Part shown: in pieces, positions 58,201 through 64,000 of the stretch
How positions within the stretch are numbered: the stretch's first letter is position 1
Layout: every line of letters begins with the position of its first letter
Source of the DNA: Grammothele lineata
Lineage: Eukaryota > Basidiomycota > Agaricomycetes > Polyporales > Polyporaceae
NCBI GenBank assembly: GCA_002150815.3
Contig: NDFF03000114.1
Location: 1 to 64,000, forward strand
Length of the DNA: 64,000 nucleotides
Direction: 5' to 3'
Notes under the pieces: generated by a model
The model's database searches: none
Told to the model about the DNA's origin: nothing
The model's input: only the letters and a program-made list of their open reading frames with translations
Translations under genes and position numbers: made by a program

Positions 58201-58955
58201 ACTGAGAATATGTGACCGGTAGATCTTGGATACATGATCAACCACGCGATGTTCCAGCGGAACGGCCGTGCAGGATATGTCCTCAAGCCTCTTGCTCTCC
58301 GCTCGAACGACAAGTCCCTCCTCGCCAAGCGAACCAAGCACTTCCTAAACATCACCGTGGGTGTCTCGGCTTCTCTCTCGCTTCTTCATGAGCTGACTTT
58401 GATCGGCTTCCGTGAATTCAGGTTATATCTGCCCAGCAGCTCCCCAGGCCTAAGGACTCCCAGGGACGCGAGATCATCGACAAGTCCGTCATAGACCCTT
58501 ACGTCGAGGTCTCGATCCACATCCCCGACTGGACCCACTCGCCTTTCCTCCCCTCCGATGCTGGTGCCAGCACCGTCACCCCTTCCTCCTCTGCCGCCAC
58601 CGCTGCCCCCGGCGCCCCGGAGTACCAGCCCCCAAACACGACGGCCACCGCGCTCGCCGCGACGTCCGCGCGGACGGTCACGTGCCGGACAGGCGTCGTG
58701 AAGAACAACGGGTTCAACCCGATCTGGGAGCAGTCGCTCTGCCTCCCGTTCGACCTCGTCGGCGACATGCGCGAGCTCGTCTTTGTCCGCTTCGCGGTCC
58801 GCCAGGAGGATGGTGGGGATGAGCCGCTCGCGGTGTACTGCGTCAGCCTGGGCGCGCTGAACGAGGGGTATCGTCATCTGCCGCTGCACGACGCGCAGCT
58901 GTCGCAGTACCTGTTTTCGACGCTGTTCGTCAAGATTGAGGTCGTGGACGCGTGA
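55275..58955 (+). CDS. PLC1: Phosphoinositide-specific phospholipase C, delta type
   Basis: Five exons (55275-56696, 56754-57654, 57737-58162, 58223-58356, 58422-58955) join in frame to 1,138 residues. The enzyme hydrolyses PIP2 to IP3 and diacylglycerol at the plasma membrane. Domains: disordered Ser-rich N-terminus with a Gln/Pro run (about 1-245); PH domain (about 248-365, KKSKRYIFRLDPEQGQIVWE); EF-hand region (RLDFDDVERLCRRLNINPSR; DVQNRGYLDFNDFKRFVKSL); catalytic X box with ISSSHNTYLVGHQLVGESTV (first His) and IISAEIHCGVQQQVLL (second His); a linker; Y box (LSENTANRLLKQ; NYEPHRFWSAGCQLVALNWQ); C2 domain (VISAQQLPRP; DKSVIDPYVEVSI; NNGFNPIWEQSLCLPFD). Both catalytic histidines and the domain order are intact. 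I chose the ATG before MTTGPVQHAPRLSRAL because the upstream frame covers the promoter tract. Confidence 0.94.
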
Positions 58956-59660
58956 GCAGAGGTACACTTGATCATATTGTTCTTTTTTTTCTTGCCCTAT
59001 CTATCATACACCAAGCATTGCTCATGACTACTTACTTACATCAACATCTCTTCCCCGCTGCATTATGTTTTCTTCGTATTTATTCTCACCCACATCTCAC
59101 CACCGCAATACCTTCTGCTCTGTATCAACTTGCTTTTTGTACTTGTACCCCGTCGACCCATCCATCCAGTAGAGGCGCGCTCTTGGTTCTCTATAGAGCT
59201 ATTCCGCTTCGAAGACAACGTTAATTCGTAATATCACGCATACCTGCCTTGTAATCGCAGATGACGCTCCGACGTCCTTGTTGGTGTCCTGGCTAGCTTC
59301 CGCGCGCCCTGTCGTACTAATCTCCACTTTCTGTATGAGTGGCTATGAGTAGCGCATGAGGGGCGTCCACCCAATGCGATCGTCGGACACTGCTTTCAGG
59401 CTAGACAAGGCAAGTCCGAAGCACCGCGAAGACAAAAATTCTCTTACTTCGATTCACTCATGACGGTGCTTCCCTGCACTAGAGAATGGTACGTCGTGCC
59501 TCAATGCCAATGCCTGCGCTTGATGATCCGTTCTCACAACTTCGGCTTCCGGGCAGGATCAGTAACCACTGCTATATGGGCGCTGTCACCCAATCGACGG
59601 CACATAAATCGACTGACATTTGCTGGAGAGATTCCCCAATTTTCGAGCACGTCTCGTTCC
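58956..59660. other. PLC1 3' flank and spacer
   Basis: About 700 nt with an A/T-rich first part (likely the PLC1 3' untranslated region, TTCTTTTTTTTCTTG near 58980). No gene is visible. The 5' end of the next gene is not well defined, so part of this stretch could belong to it. Confidence 0.45.
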
Positions 59661-59661
59661 A

Positions 59662-61421
59662 ACATGACAACCCAGACAGATACTCTCGCGTTCATCACGA
59701 AAGCCAGCCGTATGTGAGTCCATCTTAGGTCCTGAGTGCCGCCCCAAAACACTCTTGACGGCTCGTCATCTCCCCGGGTTGTAGCAGGTTCAATGGGTAC
59801 TGCGGCGCTGGTTTGACAAGTGAGAATCCCGAATCCGCTATGTGAGCTCCTCGCTGACAGACACGTTGTCAGCTCTCGTGATATACGAACATCTGCTCAC
59901 TCTGGGGACCGAAGTGGAGCATTTCTGGGAAAAGAAGGCTACGGTCCCGGTGGCGATATTCTTTTCCAATCGGTATCTGAACCTGTTCATACACCTAGTA
60001 TGCAAGCCCATCGTTGTTGCCTTCTATGAATCTTCTGGGCCAAAGGTACGCTGCTTCTTCGCGATGAGATGCTGGATTCAACCTCCTGATGCTGAGCTCG
60101 TTTAACAGGTGTGAGTCCCGCTGTCGTTATTCTCCACGTCGACGTCTCGTGGACTCACAAGGTTACGATTAAGCCGCCTAGGCCTCATATGTGGGCTGTG
60201 GGTTATTGGGGTCCTCCAGTATGTCTTCTGGGCAGGTACGGCGCCTTCTCTCCTAATTCATTCTTCGGAATACCCGTCAATGTTGAATGACCCTGACGTT
60301 GCTGGACTGTGCTAGCGTTCTCCGCCATGCGAACTTTCGCCGTCAGCTGCAGTCTACCCCTCGCCTTATTCGTCTCGTCCCTCTCGCTCGTGTCGATCGT
60401 GGAAAATATCGTGAGTCGCACGCCTACATTTGGCATGTTTGCGTGCTCTTTATATATTAACCGTTGATTATGTTCTCAGGACCTCATTACGAAAGTGCAT
60501 GTCGCAGACGACCCGTTGTTTGGATTTTCCATCGTGTACACCGGATCTACAGAGGACTTCGACTTGTAAGTCCCTACGGCCCGATGCATAGCACGAGACT
60601 ACGTACTCAAGGATCATTTGTAGATGTCAGTATCATCTGGGTTCCCCTACACTGAGATGCTGATGCTGTCCTACAGTTACCGTTTTATCGAGATGCGCCT
60701 TGATCCTTGCCGACAGCATCGTCATCTCTACGACGTGGTTTAAACTGTTCAGAGGGCGCATACGGATACCAGGTGCTCTTGGCGCGATCACGTTGTCGAA
60801 CATCCTGCTAGTCGACGGTAAGCTCCAGGCTCTCTTCTAATGGCCGATGCACAACGCCCAATGCTCATGACCTACCTGTGCTGTCCAGGGACGATCTACT
60901 TCGTGTACGTATTCCTCTCTATTTCATGGTGGTCTGTCCAATACCTGACATGGACGTATCGTCATATCAAAGTTCTTTGCTCATCCTGAATGCCCTGCAC
61001 CTCATCCTCACACTTGTTCCAGGGGTGCGCCAGGGCCCATGTCCGATATAGTCGAACTGGCACTGACTCGAGCTCTCTGTTAGCCGAAGTTCTTGGGAGG
61101 CGGTTTCAGCGTCATCACCGCATTCGTAAACCCGTTCGTGTCTCCGTGCTCTCGTTCATTCGACTTTCCTCTAGCGGCCCTCGATCTGACGCGATCTTTC
61201 CCGTGTCTCGCAGCATCACATCTATACTCATCTCGCGCTTCATGCTTGACCTTCAAGCTGCGCAGAAGGCGTCCGCCCATGTGTCAAGCTCGGAGGACGA
61301 TGAGGTTGGTTCGGTCATGTTCGGGCGTATCGAAGGCAACACTTGCGAAGCAAGAGAATCCGCAACTTTGCAGCCTGAGCGAGGGACAAGTGATACATTA
61401 GACGCACGGGATATGGAGTAG
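59662..61421 (+). CDS. DUF6533-type seven-helix membrane protein, complex intron pattern
   Basis: A member of the Agaricomycete membrane-protein family with an N-terminal DUF6533 segment: SALVIYEHLLTLGTEVEHFW and ATVPVAIFFSNRYLNLFIHL. Later helices are LGLICGLWVIGVLQYVFWA, AFSAMRTFAVS, LALFVSSLSLVSIVENI, TVLSRCALILADSIVISTTW, TIYFVSLLILNALHLILTLV and the family signature ITSILISRFMLDLQAAQK. It ends DTLDARDME. Resolved exons: up to 60045, 60109-60110, 60162-60235, 60316-60410, 60480-60565, 60612-60625 (candidate), 60677-60817, 60889-60904, 60973-61024, 61084-61133, 61214-61421. The 2-nt and 14-nt exons are needed to keep frame. The 5' end is unresolved: a TGA at 59821 precedes the clear coding part, and the start at 59662 is only a possibility. 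Substrate or ligand unknown; decay is possible. Confidence 0.65.
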
Positions 61422-61968
61422 TGCGGTGTCGACTGGCGCACAACCAGAGTCTCTGTTCCTTCTGACTTATCTCGTACGAGTCCTTGAGCGTATAAGAGCT
61501 TCCGCGAGATCAGGAATGATGTATATACAGGAAGGCACCTTGGGGGCACTTCACAGCGAGTAGATATTACAGGAGGGATCTAGGACCTGGGGAGAGCATG
61601 CATAGAGGATAATCAAAAATCAGGATGCTGAAATGGATAAAAATCAGGTAGACACGGATAACAGCGTACACTCTTTCCCTTTATGTCCCTTCCATATGCA
61701 AAGAGGCAAACACCAGCCTCATGAACGAATCACGATCGGTTGATCGGTGGGGATAGCCACTCTTCAGGTTACTTCGGTGGAGGTGTCGGCGGGCCTAATG
61801 CGGTGGCAACTGAGTTGACTTTGTGGGCGCACACAGAAGACACCAATACGCACCGAACAGACCGGAGCGGGGAACGTGAATATCTCCAGGTAGCGGCGCG
61901 TTAGACGTTCCGGCGATCGGAGCGGGGGAGAGTAGGGGATTCGCTACGGGCGCATTGCGCGAACGTCG
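61422..61968. other. Convergent intergenic spacer
   Basis: 547 nt between two stop codons. AAAATCAGG occurs twice near 61615-61650 (CAAAAATCAGGA and TAAAAATCAGGT), perhaps chance. No gene or larger repeat noticed. Confidence 0.5.
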
Positions 61969-62695
61969 TCAGTCTCCATCATCACAGCCTTGCATCTCCT
62001 CCCCAACCTCTACACCAACTATAGAACAGAGAAAGGAGAAAGACACGCACGTTTCCACTGTGCCCACGCGGGGAGGTCGTGGTGCGGGACCGCCGCAATC
62101 GCTGGTGGGGGGGGGGGAGCTGGGGAGGCAGGGGCCGGGAGTGCCTTCTTCTTCGCACGGCGGTCCTCACGCTTATGCACCGTACGCCACGCCGGGCGCG
62201 CGGGCATGCCGTCGTCGATTATGCTTGGGGGTGCGGGTGGTGGAGAGGCCGACGGGGGCGGGACGTCGTCGTGCTGCAGGAGCATGAGGCGTGAGTTGGG
62301 AGGCAGTGGCTCGAGAGAGCAGGAGGGCGGACCTTGGGCATCCAGTCAGGATTGAACTCGCCGCCCGAGCCGAACTTCGACTTGACGGCCATGAGCTCAG
62401 AGATCTCGCTGCGCGGGACGGAGGAAAACAGACCGACACGTATGAACGTCGTATCGTACAGAAAGACTGAAGAATCAAGTGAACGTACTACTGAAGTTGT
62501 CGCCGCTCGTCCCTAAGTTTGCCGACCTCTGCGAGGAGGATGCGAACCTCACTCGCGAGGGCCTTGCTGAAGTCGTTGATGTACCTGCGCCGCACGAGGC
62601 GGAGACAGTGAGTCCGATCGTCCCAGTTCTCTCGCCTACGGCCCGTCCGGGCAGGCGTACTTTGGCGGGGCCGGGTAATTGCCCTTCTGCGACAT
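61969..62695 (-). CDS. Small hypothetical protein, five exons
   Basis: Exons 62695-62640, 62584-62489, 62408-62333, 62273-62051 and 62009-61969 join in frame to 163 residues, each intron with GT-AG ends (55, 80, 59 and 41 nt). It starts MSQKGNYPAPPKYACPDGP, then a charged helix YINDFSKALASEVRILLAEV with GKLRDERRQLQYEISELMAV that looks like a short coiled coil. KFGSGGEFNPDWMPK follows, then a Pro/Ala-rich part with MPARPAWRTVHKREDRRAKK, ending EEMQGCDDGD. I do not recognise the function. Consistent splicing of five small exons argues for a real, expressed gene. The coiled coil suggests a subunit of a larger complex; a nuclear role is possible from the basic KREDRRAKKK stretch, which is inference. 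Confidence 0.65.
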
Positions 62696-63429
62696 CGTAT
62701 GAATCGTCAAGTGTGTAGTATGACCGTGCAGTAGATGTGTAGTATACAGATGTTGTGAGAGTGGGTCAAGCAGAGAAAGATGCAGCGGTTGAATCGAGGT
62801 GTTGGAGAGCAGAGGGTCCGACTTCGGCGGAGAGTTCGAGAGACGCGCCACGAGGTCCTTTTATTGTCGGCGTCTATCGGCCGCGGTAGAAGATGAACCA
62901 CCACGAGGCACACACACCTCGCCTCAACTAGAACAACGACTACAACGTGTCTAACAAGCGTGTTGTTCATTTTCTTGCAAGTGCATGTCATCCATCCAGC
63001 ATCCACGCGTCTCTCAACGTGTTCGCCACGCGATTGTCCAGATGACAGACGGAAAGACGATTTCAGCCATGCATACTAATATCTTGAACAAGAACGTGGG
63101 AGCCAGACAAGGATGGCCAGATAAATAGGTAGGCACGGCTGGGAGCGCGATGGTACAACTACAAGGTGTAGTGGATCTGCTAGCTATAGATGGGACTGAC
63201 GGAAAGCTATACGATAAGTAATCGGGAATCATCAAGAGGCGGCGGGGGTGAAGAGCCCGCGGAGACGTATGTATCGTACAGGAGATATTACGGGGAAGAG
63301 AAAACGGAGCGGTCTGGAAAGTGATGCAATGCATGGGGGCTCGAGCGGCCGTGCCAACCGCAACGTCTAGAAGCAGCGTCCTCGTCCTCAGCGTCCTCAA
63401 CGCCCGTGCGGGCGTCCGCCTCCACACGT
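62696..63429. other. Spacer between small gene and GH1 gene
   Basis: About 730 nt on the 3' side of the GH1 gene and the 5' side of the small hypothetical gene. The open frames here are short. No TATA box in a clear position. I see no gene. Confidence 0.5.

Positions 63430-64000
<571 letters not shown>

Noticed and set aside
62585..62639. Suspected frameshift in the small five-exon gene, because another frame reads RENWDDRTHCLRL
   Set aside because: The segment is a clean 55-nt GT-AG intron, and splicing it gives an uninterrupted frame.

Overview
The window is from a filamentous basidiomycete, most likely an Agaricomycete. The signs are dense genes on both strands split by many 50-70 nt GT-AG introns, moderately high GC content, a Clp1-type clamp-cell regulator, a DUF6533-type seven-helix protein, HET-domain genes and F-box/LRR-type genes. 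I saw no bacterial operon, CRISPR array, rRNA gene or intact transposon. All gene models come from reading translations and splice signals by eye. Exon joins were worked out base by base where stated.

Left third (1-19 kb): a 5' fragment of a FAD-dependent oxidoreductase (minus strand) next to an anomalous stretch at the window edge; two tandem paralogous TPR/DUF4470-like genes (1060-4731 and 5221-8837); transcription elongation factor SPT5 (minus); an F-box/LRR-type gene (plus); a NOSIP-like U-box/RING protein (minus); and a second F-box-like gene (minus). A gene-poor gap of 2 kb follows.

Middle (21-46 kb): a tail-anchored protein with a septin-like but apparently degenerate G domain (minus), divergent from a PIF1 DNA helicase (plus); a third F-box-like gene; two intronless HET-domain genes on the minus strand; the replication-fork protection factor Tof1/Swi1/Timeless; the SLX1 endonuclease subunit; a small hypothetical gene; and a large SAP-domain, NuSAP-like gene (minus). 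PIF1, Tof1 and SLX1 lie within 18 kb of each other and all act at replication forks or recombination intermediates. This is probably coincidental linkage, since fungi have no operons here.

Right third (47-64 kb): a gap of 2.3 kb, the clamp-formation regulator clp1, an intron-containing tRNA-Asn(GUU), an ERT1/AcuK-type Zn2Cys6-PAS regulator of carbon metabolism, a PLC-delta-type phosphoinositide phospholipase C, a DUF6533-type membrane protein, a small five-exon hypothetical gene, and the 3' end of a GH1 beta-glucosidase cut by the right edge.

The most unusual points are: the DUF6533 gene, whose reading frame needs a 2-nt exon and probably a 14-nt exon; the tail-anchored septin-like pseudo-GTPase; matching 22-nt second exons in the tandem TPR paralogs; a probable GC-AG intron in ERT1; and a basic, amphipathic tail appended to the GH1 enzyme.
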